From Companilactobacillus formosensis (GTDB lineage Bacteria > Bacillota > Bacilli > Lactobacillales > Lactobacillaceae): a stretch of 64,000 bases of DNA. The DNA is taken from contig NZ_BJDU01000001.1 in the NCBI RefSeq assembly GCF_005405305.1, positions 370,791-434,790 on the forward strand. The letters run 5' to 3'. The notes beneath the pieces were generated by a model that was not told the origin of the DNA, did no database searches, and saw only the letters and a program-made list of their open reading frames with translations. Positions 54,631 through 63,470 of the stretch are shown here, one piece after another; positions within the stretch are counted from its first letter, which is position 1, and the number at the start of each line of letters is the position of its first letter. Made by a program: the position numbers and the translations under genes.

Positions 54631-55155
54631 ATGAACAGTAGAAGTACAGTAATAAGCGTGCAAGAAGTCACTTGGATGGCATTGTTGATCGCAATGCAGA
54701 TGGTGTTATCAAAGCTTTCCGTCGGGAGCAACACCTTGAAAGTCGGCTTTAGTTTCATTGCAATAGGATTATTAGGTTATTATTTTGGACCAGTGAAAGC
54801 TGCCATGGCAAACGTATTAGCTGATATTATCAGTAATGTTGTAATGCCATCAAGTGGTGGATTCTTCTTAGGATTCACTTTCTCAGCTTTAGTCGCTGGC
54901 GCAATTTATGGTTACATGCTTTACAACCATAAAGTAACAGTTTGGAGAAGTTTGGTAACAGTGCTTTTGATCACAGTAGTTGTCAATACTGGATTGAACA
55001 CGATATGGATTCACATGATGACAAACGTTCCATATTCAGCATTGTTGATTACCAGACTACCAAAGGAAGCATTCAGTTTGGTTTACCAGACAGGGCTTTT
55101 GTATATCGTCCTTAAGTGGATTGATAATTCGAAATTTAATAAAATCGGCCAATAA
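54631..55155 (+). CDS. folT: Folate ECF transporter S component FolT
   Basis: A membrane substrate-binding subunit of about 174 residues with six helices. It works with a shared EcfA1A2T module not encoded here. Marks are FSFIAIGLLGYYFGPVKAAMANVLADIISN and the arginine/lysine-containing TRLPKEA near the last helix. The ATG at 54631 is nine bases from AGGAG; the ATG at 54622 touches it and is rejected. Confidence 0.88.
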   Translation: MNSRSTVISVQEVTWMALLIAMQMVLSKLSVGSNTLKVGFSFIAIGLLGYYFGPVKAAMANVLADIISNVVMPSSGGFFLGFTFSALVAGAIYGYMLYNHKVTVWRSLVTVLLITVVVNTGLNTIWIHMMTNVPYSALLITRLPKEAFSLVYQTGLLYIVLKWIDNSKFNKIGQ

Positions 55156-55172
55156 GTGGTCGGTTTTTTTTT
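55141..55172 (+). terminator. Rho-independent terminator after folT
   Basis: AATCGGCC/GGTCGGTT with G-U pairs is followed by a long T-run, overlapping the last codons of folT. Confidence 0.85.
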
Positions 55173-55221
55173 ATCCTAAATTCTGTGTTAAAATAAATTC
55201 TATTAAGAATGAGGGATAAAT

Positions 55222-55944
55222 ATGAAAATATTAGCATTTGATACATCTAATAAACCACTTTCTGTCGCAGTAGTTAGTGATGGCAAGGTTTTGGCACAGA
55301 TGGAATCTACAGAAAAAAAGACACATAGTGTAACACTTTTGCCAGATATTCAAGCTTGTCTAAAAAAGGCTGGTTTGACTGCCCAAGAATTAGACTTGAT
55401 TGCAGTAGCTAAAGGTCCAGGCTCATACACAGGAGTAAGAATTGCTGTGACTGTTGCCAAAGTTTTGGCTGATACTTTGAATAAGAAATTAGTTGGGGTT
55501 TCCAGTTTGAAATTATTGGCAGCTAATGGGGATAAAGCACACATCCTAGTGCCATTGATGGATGCTAGAAATGACAATGTTTTTGCTGGAGTTTACCAAG
55601 TTAATCGGGATGATTTGAGAAATATTATTGAAGATCACCACACTTCGATGGCTAAGTTGTTTGAGTCATTACAAGATTACAATCAAGATCAACTTGAATT
55701 TATCAATGCAACGCCAAGATTACAGGAATTAATTCAAAATCAATTTCCCAAAGCAAAAATTATTATGAGTGAAAATTCATTGCCAGATGCATCCAAGTTA
55801 GCTCAGTTAGCCGAAAATACTAAACCTGTCGAAAATATCGACGATTTTGTACCAACTTACTTACGTTTAACACAAGCTGAACACGATTGGTATGCTAAGG
55901 GACATAAGGATGACGGCAATGTTTCCTATGTTGAAGAAGTTTAA
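55222..55944 (+). CDS. tsaB: tRNA t6A synthesis protein TsaB
   Basis: A 240-residue ASKHA-fold partner of TsaD in threonylcarbamoyladenosine synthesis. Marks are LAFDTSNKPLSVAVV and AVAKGPGSYTGVRIAV. It lacks the metal-binding His pair of TsaD, as expected. It overlaps rimI by 26 bp. Confidence 0.94.
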   Translation: MKILAFDTSNKPLSVAVVSDGKVLAQMESTEKKTHSVTLLPDIQACLKKAGLTAQELDLIAVAKGPGSYTGVRIAVTVAKVLADTLNKKLVGVSSLKLLAANGDKAHILVPLMDARNDNVFAGVYQVNRDDLRNIIEDHHTSMAKLFESLQDYNQDQLEFINATPRLQELIQNQFPKAKIIMSENSLPDASKLAQLAENTKPVENIDDFVPTYLRLTQAEHDWYAKGHKDDGNVSYVEEV

Positions 55945-56461
55945 GAGTTTTTTTACTAGTAACAAAACTCCGAAATTTGATTTTGAAGAAAAAGTAGTAA
56001 CGATCGAAGATCAAAAGTTTGTTTTGAGAAAAGCGGTTCAAACTGACGATATTCAATATATGCAGATTCAAGAGACCATTTATCCCATTCCGGTTCCATG
56101 GCCCATCGATATTGTAAAAATGGAGATCGACAACAAGAATGCCTTATATTTGTCACTTGTCTATCGAGAGAAAGTCGTGGCATTTATTGGTATTTCTTTG
56201 AGTGACAAGATTGAATCCCACATTACTAATTTGGCGGTTCATGTTGACTATCAAAATATGGGCATTGGACATTTGTTGTTGAATCAAGCTTTTAGTTACT
56301 GTCGAGAACGTAAGTTTGAAAAAATGTCATTAGAAGTTGATGTCACTAATAAACCGGCTTTGGCATTATATGAAGCTTTTGGTTTCAAGACTAAGACCGT
56401 TCATAAAAAGTATTATTTTAGAAATCATCACGACGCTTTGGAAATGATGGTTGATTTATAA
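55919..56461 (+). CDS. rimI: Ribosomal protein alanine N-acetyltransferase RimI-like
   Basis: A GNAT enzyme of about 180 residues. The acetyl-CoA motif is [17 protein letters not shown] and the C-terminal part is [23 protein letters not shown]. The ATG at 55919 is chosen for AAGGA eight bases upstream; several in-frame ATGs nearby make the exact start uncertain. The order tsaB-rimI-tsaD is standard in Firmicutes. Confidence 0.88.
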   Translation: MFPMLKKFKSFFTSNKTPKFDFEEKVVTIEDQKFVLRKAVQTDDIQYMQIQETIYPIPVPWPIDIVKMEIDNKNALYLSLVYREKVVAFIGISLSDKIESHITNLAVHVDYQNMGIGHLLLNQAFSYCRERKFEKMSLEVDVTNKPALALYEAFGFKTKTVHKKYYFRNHHDALEMMVDL

Positions 56462-56472
56462 GGGAGATTACT

Positions 56473-57495
56473 GTGAAAAAAGATACATTAATAATGTCAT
56501 TTGAAAGTAGCTGTGATGAAACTAGTGTCGCTGTTATCAAAAATGGTAAGGAAATATTATCAAATATAATTGCGACCCAAATTAAGAGTCACCAACGTTT
56601 CGGAGGAGTCGTACCAGAAGTTGCCAGTCGTCACCACGTTGAAGAAATCACTAAGTGTATCAATTTGGCTTTAGATGAAGCTAAGGTTGGTTATGAAGAT
56701 TTGGACGCTGTGGCCGTTACTTATGGACCAGGTTTAGTTGGTGCTTTGTTGATTGGTATCATGGCTGCTAAGACGGTTGCTTTTGCCCACAACTTACCAT
56801 TGATCAAAGTTAACCATTTGGCAGGACATATTTATTCAGCTAATTTCGTAACTGAATTACAATATCCATTCATGTCCTTGTTGGTTTCCGGTGGACACAC
56901 TGAATTAGTATTAGTTACAGCTCCCGGAGTTTTCAAGACTCTTGGCGATACTCGTGACGATGCTGTTGGGGAAGCTTACGACAAGATTGGTCGAGTTTTA
57001 GGAATCAACTATCCAGCAGGTAAAAAAGTTGACCAAATGGCTGCTGTCGGTAAGGATACCTTTGATTTCCCACGTGCTATGGTGCAAGAAGATAATTTGG
57101 ACTTCAGTTTCAGTGGTTTGAAGAGTGCTTTTATCAATACCGTTCACCACGCTGATCAAGTTCATGAAGAATTGAACAAAGATGACCTTGCTGCCAGTTT
57201 CCAAGGGGCCGTTTTGGATATTTTGAGTAACAAGACTTTCCGTGCTCTAAAGCAACACCCCGTTAAGCAATTAGTTGTTGGTGGAGGAGTTTCTGCTAAC
57301 CAAGGTTTGAGAAAACGTTTGGCAAAAGATATCAAGGAAAAAAATTTGGATATGGAATTAGTCTTTCCACCATTGAGGCTTTGTGGTGACAACGCCGCAA
57401 TGATTGGTGCTATGGCTCAGATTCAATTTGATAAAGGTGACTTTGCGGAATTGGATTTAAACGCTGATCCTAGTTTAGATTTTGATATGGAATAA
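56473..57495 (+). CDS. tsaD: tRNA t6A transferase TsaD
   Basis: Transfers the threonylcarbamoyl group to A37 of ANN-decoding tRNAs; 340 residues. The ASKHA marks are [14 protein letters not shown], the metal-binding HHVEEI and NHLAGHIYS, and VSGGHTEL. It starts with GTG after GGGAG. Confidence 0.96.
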   Translation: MKKDTLIMSFESSCDETSVAVIKNGKEILSNIIATQIKSHQRFGGVVPEVASRHHVEEITKCINLALDEAKVGYEDLDAVAVTYGPGLVGALLIGIMAAKTVAFAHNLPLIKVNHLAGHIYSANFVTELQYPFMSLLVSGGHTELVLVTAPGVFKTLGDTRDDAVGEAYDKIGRVLGINYPAGKKVDQMAAVGKDTFDFPRAMVQEDNLDFSFSGLKSAFINTVHHADQVHEELNKDDLAASFQGAVLDILSNKTFRALKQHPVKQLVVGGGVSANQGLRKRLAKDIKEKNLDMELVFPPLRLCGDNAAMIGAMAQIQFDKGDFAELDLNADPSLDFDME

Positions 57496-57503
57496 TTTAT
57501 AGG

Positions 57504-57540
57504 GATGCTATCGAAGTTTTTATCGATGGCATCTTTTTTT
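57504..57540 (+). terminator. Rho-independent terminator after tsaD
   Basis: GATGCTATCGA/TCGATGGCATC (11 bp, one G-U) is followed by seven T residues. It separates housekeeping genes from the CRISPR-Cas locus. Confidence 0.92.
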
Positions 57541-57541
57541 G

Positions 57542-57577
57542 TTTACGTCAATTTTGAAGAAAATATTATGATATATT
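57542..57577 (+). promoter_or_regulatory. Tentative cas9 promoter
   Basis: TTTACG (57542) and TATTAT (57564) are 16 bp apart, about 45 bp before the cas9 start; further -10-like hexamers (TATGAT, TATATT) overlap. The -35 is weak, so the exact start is uncertain. Confidence 0.4.
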
Positions 57578-57620
57578 CTAATCAGCAATTTTTTTAATTA
57601 AGACACAGAAGGGTGTAAAA

Positions 57621-60600
57621 ATGACAGACAGGATCAGTTTAGGACTAGATATTGGTGTTGCCTCAGTTGGATTTAGTGTATTAGATATTGATAAAGGAAA
57701 GGTGATTGAATTAGGAGCTAGGTTGTTTAATGCAACTGTTGCTGCTGGAAACCAAGACCGCCGTGATATGCGTGGTGCTCGACGGTTATTGAATCGTAAT
57801 AAACAACGTCGTCAAGATACTAGTAAATTATTTAAAAAATTTGGTTTAATAGAAGATTTTGATGAAGATAGCTTTTATGACAATTTTAATCAAAATTTGA
57901 ATCCTTATGAGTTGCGAGTTAAAGGATTGACTGAACAATTAACTAAAGAAGAATTAGCCGAGAGTTTGTATCAAATTGTTAAACGCCGGGGGATTAGCTA
58001 CGCCTTAAAAGATGCGGATGCTGATGAAGGTGGGACTGACTATTCAGCTAGTTTAAAAATCAATAGTCAAGAATTGGCAGAAAAGACTCCAGCCCAAATT
58101 CAATTACAACGTTTGAATGATTACGGCAAAGTTAGAGGACAAGTGGTTGTTGGAGATGATCCTGATAATCAAAAAGTATTATTAAATGTCTTCCCAACGA
58201 GTGCTTATGAAAAAGAAGCTAGACAAATTATCAAAACCCAACAACAATTTTATCCAGAAATTTTGACCGATGAATTTGTAGAAGAATATTGTCAGATTTT
58301 GACAAGAAAAAGAGATTATTTTGTTGGACCTGGTAATGAGAAGTCTCGAACTGACTATGGGATTTATAAGACCGATGGTCGGACTTTGGATAACTTATTC
58401 GAGGAATTAATTGGTCACGATAAAATTTATCCAGACGAATTGAGAGCTTCAGCTGCGTCTTATACGGCACAATTATTTAATGTTTTGAATGACTTAAATA
58501 ATTTGAGGATTTTGGGTTATGAAGATGGTAAATTAACCCAAACTGATAAAGAAAATATAATTGCGGAAATTAAAAGCAATACAACAGTAGTGAACATGTT
58601 GAATGTCATCAAAAAAGCTGTTGGTTGTCAAAAAGATGATATTAAAGGTTTTCGACTTGATGAAAAAGATAAACCTGAAATAAGTTCAATGTCTATTTAT
58701 CGCAAAATTCACAAAGACATGCTTAAAGTTGGAGTTGATATTAGTGATTGGCCGCTAGAATTTGTTGATCGTTTGAGCTTTATTCTGACATTGAATACTG
58801 AGAATGGAGAAATCAGAAAACAAATTAATAGACGTTTAGTTCCTGATTTTGACTTCTTGAATGACGATTTGATTCAGTTGATCATTGATAATAAAGATAG
58901 CTTTGACATCAAAACAAATAATAAATGGCATCGTTTCTCATTGAAGACTATGAACAAGTTGATACCGGAAATGTTCGAACGTCCAGTTGAACAGATGACC
59001 TTGTTGACAGAAATGGGATTAATTAAGAAAGACACTAAACGTTTTGAAAATAACAAGTATTTACCATACAAAGAAATTGCCAGTGATATTTTTAGTCCGG
59101 TTGCGTCTAAAGCTGTTCGTGAAGCCTTGAAGATTGTTAACGCGGTATTAAAGAAGTATGGACATATTGATTACATCGTTGTTGAAATGCCACGTGATAA
59201 AAATTTGGATGAAGAGCGAAAGCAAATTGCAGATTTTCAAAAGAAAAATAAAAAAATCAAAGACGCTGCGTTCAAGGACTTCGTTAAAGCGGTTGGCAAT
59301 GAAAGAAATGTGAAGATTGCTCTTAGTAAAAATCGTAAACTCCAGATGGGAATTCGTCTGTGGCATCAACAACAAGGTATTGATCCCTATAACGGTGAAG
59401 AAATCGATGCCAGTGATTTAATCAGCAATCCTGATAAATTTGAAATTGATCACATTATTCCACAATCTATTTCGTTTGATGACGGTATCAATAATAAGAC
59501 ACTGTGCTTTGCTTCAATGAATCAAGTTAAAGGTCAAAAAACACCATATGAATTTTTAAATGAAGGCCATGGGCAAGGCTATGCTAAGTTTAAAGCAATG
59601 GTCAGTAAGAATAAGAACTTTAGTAAAGCTAAACGTGACAATTATCTTTTTGAAGAAAATGTTAGTAACATTGAAACTAGAAAGAGGTTCTTATCACGTA
59701 ACCTAGTCGATACAAGATATTCTTCTCGAGTGGTACTTAATAGTTTGCAAGAATTCTTCCGTGAAAAGTCGGCTGACACCAAAGTGACGGTCATTCGTGG
59801 TAAATTCACTTCTAACATGCGTAAACATTGGCACATTGATAAAACTCGTGATACTTTCCATCATCATGCCATTGATGCTTCAATTATTGCTGCTACACCG
59901 TTTTTGAGAATGTGGAAAAAAGGAAGTACGATTTTCCCAACTAAGGTCAACGAAACTTCAATCGATATTGAAACTGGTGAAATTTTAGACGATAAGAATT
60001 TCGATAAAGTGATGTATGAGGAACCTTACAGTGGATTCATTTCAGAAATTATGAATGCTGATGATAGAATTAAATTTTCACATCAAGTTGATAAGAAGAT
60101 GAATCGTAAAGTTAGTGATGCAACAATTTATTCGACACGAATCGGTAAATTAGCCAAAGATAAAAAAGATGCCGAATATGTTGTGGCAAAAGTGAAAGAC
60201 ATTTATAGTGTTGATGGATACGATAATTTCAAAAAAGTTTATGAAAAAGATAAAACTAAGTTCTTGTTGTACAAGTATGATCCTAGAACGTTCTCCGAAC
60301 TGGAAAAAATTATTGCCGATTATCCAGATAAAATTGAAAAGGTTCAAACAAATGGCAAAGTTAAAGCTGTAGATATTAGCCCATTTGAACTATATCGAAG
60401 AGATCACGGAATGGTTAGAAAGTATTCCAAAAAAGCTAATGGTCCAACTATCAAACAGCTTAAGTATCTTGATAAGAAATTAGGCTCACATATTGATATC
60501 ACACCGCACAATGCTAATAATAAGCATGTTGTTTTACAGTCATTGAAACCCTGGAGGACGGATGTTTATTTGAATCACGAAACTGGTGAATATGAAATCA

Positions 60601-61013
60601 TGGGGATTAAGTATTCTGATTTGAAGTTCAATAAGAATGAAGGATATGGAATTAAGAGAAATAAATATTTAGAAATTAAGAAACGAGAAAAAGTTTCTGA
60701 CGGTTCCGAATTTGTATTTAGTTTGTATCGTAAGGATAGAGTTAAGATTCAGAATTTTAAGACTGATGAATTCGTTGAATTATTGTTTTGGTCTAGAACT
60801 ATGGAAAAGAATAAAGGATATGCGGAGTTAAAGCCAATTTTTAAATTTTCAACAGAAAATAACAACTGGCCAATATATGGAAATGCTAAAAAACAAATAT
60901 TAAAAAAATTAATACCCAAAGATTGTAGGATTTGGAAGGCAAATACAAATATTTTAGGTGATACATATTATCTTGAAAAAGAGTCAAATTATCCACAAAA
61001 AATTCTTGATTAA
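57621..61013 (+). CDS. cas9: CRISPR-associated endonuclease Cas9, compact type II-A
   Basis: An RNA-guided DNA endonuclease of 1130 residues. RuvC-I has Asp 10 in LGLDIGVASVGF, followed by the Arg-rich bridge helix RRDMRGARRLLNRNKQRRQ (about 51-70). RuvC-II has Glu 522 in VVEMPRDKN. The HNH domain has His 611 in FEIDHIIPQS with later Asn residues. RuvC-III has His 748 and Asp 752 in FHHHAIDAS. A wedge/PAM-interacting C-terminus follows. All catalytic residues are present. The size matches the Streptococcus thermophilus CRISPR1 group rather than the 1360-residue group. The ribosome site is AGAAGGG. Confidence 0.96.
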   Translation: MTDRISLGLDIGVASVGFSVLDIDKGKVIELGARLFNATVAAGNQDRRDMRGARRLLNRNKQRRQDTSKLFKKFGLIEDFDEDSFYDNFNQNLNPYELRVKGLTEQLTKEELAESLYQIVKRRGISYALKDADADEGGTDYSASLKINSQELAEKTPAQIQLQRLNDYGKVRGQVVVGDDPDNQKVLLNVFPTSAYEKEARQIIKTQQQFYPEILTDEFVEEYCQILTRKRDYFVGPGNEKSRTDYGIYKTDGRTLDNLFEELIGHDKIYPDELRASAASYTAQLFNVLNDLNNLRILGYEDGKLTQTDKENIIAEIKSNTTVVNMLNVIKKAVGCQKDDIKGFRLDEKDKPEISSMSIYRKIHKDMLKVGVDISDWPLEFVDRLSFILTLNTENGEIRKQINRRLVPDFDFLNDDLIQLIIDNKDSFDIKTNNKWHRFSLKTMNKLIPEMFERPVEQMTLLTEMGLIKKDTKRFENNKYLPYKEIASDIFSPVASKAVREALKIVNAVLKKYGHIDYIVVEMPRDKNLDEERKQIADFQKKNKKIKDAAFKDFVKAVGNERNVKIALSKNRKLQMGIRLWHQQQGIDPYNGEEIDASDLISNPDKFEIDHIIPQSISFDDGINNKTLCFASMNQVKGQKTPYEFLNEGHGQGYAKFKAMVSKNKNFSKAKRDNYLFEENVSNIETRKRFLSRNLVDTRYSSRVVLNSLQEFFREKSADTKVTVIRGKFTSNMRKHWHIDKTRDTFHHHAIDASIIAATPFLRMWKKGSTIFPTKVNETSIDIETGEILDDKNFDKVMYEEPYSGFISEIMNADDRIKFSHQVDKKMNRKVSDATIYSTRIGKLAKDKKDAEYVVAKVKDIYSVDGYDNFKKVYEKDKTKFLLYKYDPRTFSELEKIIADYPDKIEKVQTNGKVKAVDISPFELYRRDHGMVRKYSKKANGPTIKQLKYLDKKLGSHIDITPHNANNKHVVLQSLKPWRTDVYLNHETGEYEIMGIKYSDLKFNKNEGYGIKRNKYLEIKKREKVSDGSEFVFSLYRKDRVKIQNFKTDEFVELLFWSRTMEKNKGYAELKPIFKFSTENNNWPIYGNAKKQILKKLIPKDCRIWKANTNILGDTYYLEKESNYPQKILD

Positions 61014-61033
61014 TCACGATGATATGGTATTAT
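61006..61033 (+). promoter_or_regulatory. Predicted tracrRNA promoter
   Basis: TTGATT (61006) and TATTAT (61028) are 16 bp apart, with TGG before the -10. The -35 overlaps the last codons of cas9. The start is predicted near 61040. Confidence 0.55.
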
Positions 61034-61039
61034 TTTTAC

Positions 61040-61178
61040 TTGTAAGGGACGCCTTATGCGTATGTGCGCACGTACGGTTTAGATTTTGATTTTACTCTTT
61101 TAAAATCTTTTAAGATCTACAAAAATAAGGATTTATTCCGAATTTACCACCTATTTTAAGTAATAGGTGGTTTTTTTT
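61040..61178 (+). ncRNA. tracrRNA
   Basis: The anti-repeat at 61090-61125 is complementary to the CRISPR repeat. Its first 25 bases (61090-61114) match the repeat complement without error; a short bulge and TACAAAAA follow. Then come a nexus hairpin (GGA-TTTA-TTCC, 61129-61139) and a terminator ACCACCTATT/AATAGGTGGT (61146-61171) with eight T residues. Upstream of the anti-repeat the predicted transcript contains a 50-nt extension with an 18-bp palindrome. Location between cas9 and cas1 is typical of this type II-A group. Confidence 0.9.
61059..61076 (+). repeat. Palindrome within the tracrRNA 5' extension
   Basis: CGTATGTGCGCACGTACG is self-complementary over all nine pairs, with one T-G pair. 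It is the most GC-rich short element around the locus. It could be an RNA stem or a binding site for a dimeric protein. Confidence 0.6.
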
Positions 61179-61195
61179 AATTTGGAGGAATGTCT

Positions 61196-62104
61196 ATGGC
61201 TTGGAGAATTGTTCATATCAAGGAAGGGGATGTTCTAAGACTTCGTTTAGATAATTTAGAAGTTTTGAAGCAAGATAATAAGGTCTTTATTCCACTGTCT
61301 GATATTACGATGGTGGTTTTAGAAGGCAATCGAACGATGTTATCGACTAAACTTATGTCACGAATGAGTCAAAATAATGTTGGACTAGTAATTTGTGATG
61401 ATAAGTACTTGCCAGTAGGGATTTATTTGCCTTACGGACAGTATCATCATTATTCTAAACGAGTGATTAAGCAGTCTTCTTGGAGTGATGAACAAAAGGG
61501 AATCATTTGGCAAGAAGTTATTGGACAGAAAATGCACAATCAATTAGCTTTTGCTCAGTATAGTGGTGTTGAGACTGAGAGATTAGAGTTGATGGAAGAT
61601 CTGATCAATGACTTACAAATTGGTGATACGACTAATCGTGAAGGTCATGTAGCTAAGGTTTACTTTGATTCTTTATATGGTAAAAGTTTCACTAGGGATG
61701 ACGATTGTTTGATCAATGCGGCAATGAATTTTGGTTATGCAATACTTCGTTCTTGTATGGCTCGAATTGTAGTTGGCAATGGTTTGGTCACGATGCTTGG
61801 TATCTTTCATCGGAATGAGTTTAACAGTTTTAATTTAGTTGATGATTTGATGGAACCTTATCGACCGTTAATGGATTATTGGGTCAATAAGAATGTGCTT
61901 GATGATAAAGAATACTTGAGTTATGAATCGAGATTGAAAATTATTGAGTTTATGAATCAAAAGATAAAAATCAATAATAAGAAGATGACAATTGATAATT
62001 CAATGCAAGAGTACGTTCAGAGTTTCATCAGTGCTATTGATGAAACTGATCCTAGTTTAGTTATAAAGATTGGACTAAATAATTTTGTAGGAGAGGAAAG
62101 TTGA
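61196..62104 (+). CDS. cas1: CRISPR-associated integrase Cas1
   Basis: The spacer-integration nuclease, about 302 residues. The metal-binding residues Glu 149 (REGHVAKVYF), His 205 (GIFHRNEFN) and Glu 220 (DDLMEPYRP) are present. The ATG at 61196 is chosen because GGAGG is seven bases upstream; an ATG at 61190 is one base from it. It overlaps cas2 by four bases. Confidence 0.95.
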   Translation: MAWRIVHIKEGDVLRLRLDNLEVLKQDNKVFIPLSDITMVVLEGNRTMLSTKLMSRMSQNNVGLVICDDKYLPVGIYLPYGQYHHYSKRVIKQSSWSDEQKGIIWQEVIGQKMHNQLAFAQYSGVETERLELMEDLINDLQIGDTTNREGHVAKVYFDSLYGKSFTRDDDCLINAAMNFGYAILRSCMARIVVGNGLVTMLGIFHRNEFNSFNLVDDLMEPYRPLMDYWVNKNVLDDKEYLSYESRLKIIEFMNQKIKINNKKMTIDNSMQEYVQSFISAIDETDPSLVIKIGLNNFVGEES

Positions 62105-62424
62105 AATATCAAAATATGAGAATGTTGTGTATGTTTGATTTACCCGTTGATACTCCGCAAGAACGTCGTCAGTACCGTGTTTTCCGCAAAGAACTGTTAA
62201 GAAATGGCTTTACAATGTTGCAGTATTCAGTTTATTATCGTGCAGTTCAAAACCGCGCTGCTGGGAAAAAATATGAAACTGCCATTAAGAGATTTTTACC
62301 CGTACACGGTGAGGTGAGATTGATTTCAGTAAGTGAGAAGCAATTCAATGATATGCAAATTTTAGTCGGTTCCAGAAGTAAGCAGGAAACCTTAGTCGGC
62401 AGTAAGGAATTGGTGATTATATGA
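62101..62424 (+). CDS. cas2: CRISPR-associated protein Cas2
   Basis: The Cas1 partner in spacer acquisition, 107 residues with a ferredoxin-like fold. Marks are MRMLCMFDLPVDTPQERRQYRVFRK in two parts and MLQYSVYYRAV. The start is taken as TTG 62101, four bases after GAGAGG and coupled to cas1; an ATG at 62116 is the alternative. The stop overlaps the csn2 start (ATGA). Confidence 0.92.
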   Translation: MKYQNMRMLCMFDLPVDTPQERRQYRVFRKELLRNGFTMLQYSVYYRAVQNRAAGKKYETAIKRFLPVHGEVRLISVSEKQFNDMQILVGSRSKQETLVGSKELVII

Positions 62425-63443
62425 TTTTGAATATTGAATTAGAAAACCAAAAGTTTCTGGAATTGGATTTTGAAGATGAAATTTATATCACCGGAGAAAA
62501 TCGTCAAAAAATTTGGCAAGTTTTTCGTAGTTTATATTATTATTTCAATAAAGATCCGAAGTTGACGACCAATGTATATGGGGAAAATAGAATTGAAGTT
62601 ACTTGCGATGATGAAGCTGTCTCAGTGAAAAATACTTTGCCATTCTTTATTCATAATCGAGAAAGCATCTACCAGCAAATGCTTTATAAAAAGGATACAT
62701 TGCTATTTGATTTCTTGAATAGCTTTGAGAATGATTTAGAGATTGATCGCTCAATTGAACAATTGAATGATGAACTTTTGAAGATAGAAATCTTATTGCA
62801 GCGACAATTAGATAATTACTCTAATAATCTTCAAAGCGAGTTTCTGAATTTTTCTTATGCGGATTTACTTAAAGCCAAGTTATTTATGGGTTATAAGGAA
62901 AAAGGAATGGATTATCCATTGGAGTTTATGGATACAGAACTGCTATTAGATGAATTCTTGAACTTTTTGAAGTTTCGATTGGAAAATACTGGTCTGCCGG
63001 TTTGGTTGATATTTTATAATCTAGATAGTTTTATTAGTTCTAAAGATATTGAGCCTTTTTTGATTGAAGTTAAAAAGTTAGTAAGAGAATATGATTTGAA
63101 GCTAATTTATTTAGGAAATGATTTGAATAATGTGCCACTTGATGCTAGTGAAATAGATAATGTTGTAGTATCTACCAATGAATTTCATCAATTGCTACCA
63201 ATCGATGAATTAATGAGATCAATTCAATTGTATTATCCAAATGAATTGCAGTTGTCAAAAGATGAAATTGCACATTCTTTAAAGAGGATTGTTCCCTTAA
63301 TTGGAAGTACTGAAAAAGTTTTTATATCTAACCAAGATTTGGTATTATTAAAAGTAATGAATGAGATTTTAGGCTATGAGACGTCATATGATTTAAGAAC
63401 TCAATCATTAACAGATGCAGAAACCAAATTTTTGGAAGATTAA
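62421..63443 (+). CDS. csn2: Type II-A adaptation protein Csn2, long form
   Basis: A 340-residue protein at the last cas position, which identifies it with the long Csn2 form of the CRISPR1-type systems (short forms are about 220 residues). Such proteins form tetrameric rings on DNA ends during spacer acquisition. Visible are ITGENRQKIWQVFRSLYYYFN near the N-terminus, a helical middle part and the LIYLGNDLNNVPL and VSTNEFHQLLPIDEL regions of the C-terminal core. Sequence identity to named families is low, so the call rests on position, length and pattern. Confidence 0.85.
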   Translation: MILNIELENQKFLELDFEDEIYITGENRQKIWQVFRSLYYYFNKDPKLTTNVYGENRIEVTCDDEAVSVKNTLPFFIHNRESIYQQMLYKKDTLLFDFLNSFENDLEIDRSIEQLNDELLKIEILLQRQLDNYSNNLQSEFLNFSYADLLKAKLFMGYKEKGMDYPLEFMDTELLLDEFLNFLKFRLENTGLPVWLIFYNLDSFISSKDIEPFLIEVKKLVREYDLKLIYLGNDLNNVPLDASEIDNVVVSTNEFHQLLPIDELMRSIQLYYPNELQLSKDEIAHSLKRIVPLIGSTEKVFISNQDLVLLKVMNEILGYETSYDLRTQSLTDAETKFLED

Positions 63444-63470
63444 TTAACGGATTAAAATTTTGAGTTTGAG
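63432..63470 (+). promoter_or_regulatory. CRISPR leader end and possible crRNA promoter
   Basis: Only 27 bp separate csn2 from the first repeat. They end in GTTTGAG, close to the ATTTGAG anchor known at type II-A leader ends. TTGGAA (63432) and TAAAAT (63453) are a weak promoter candidate. The functional leader must overlap the end of csn2. Confidence 0.5.

Noticed and set aside
57504-57620. Seed match between the tracrRNA extension and the cas9 promoter
   Set aside because: Only ATTTTGA (7 nt) is shared, which is expected by chance in AT-rich DNA.
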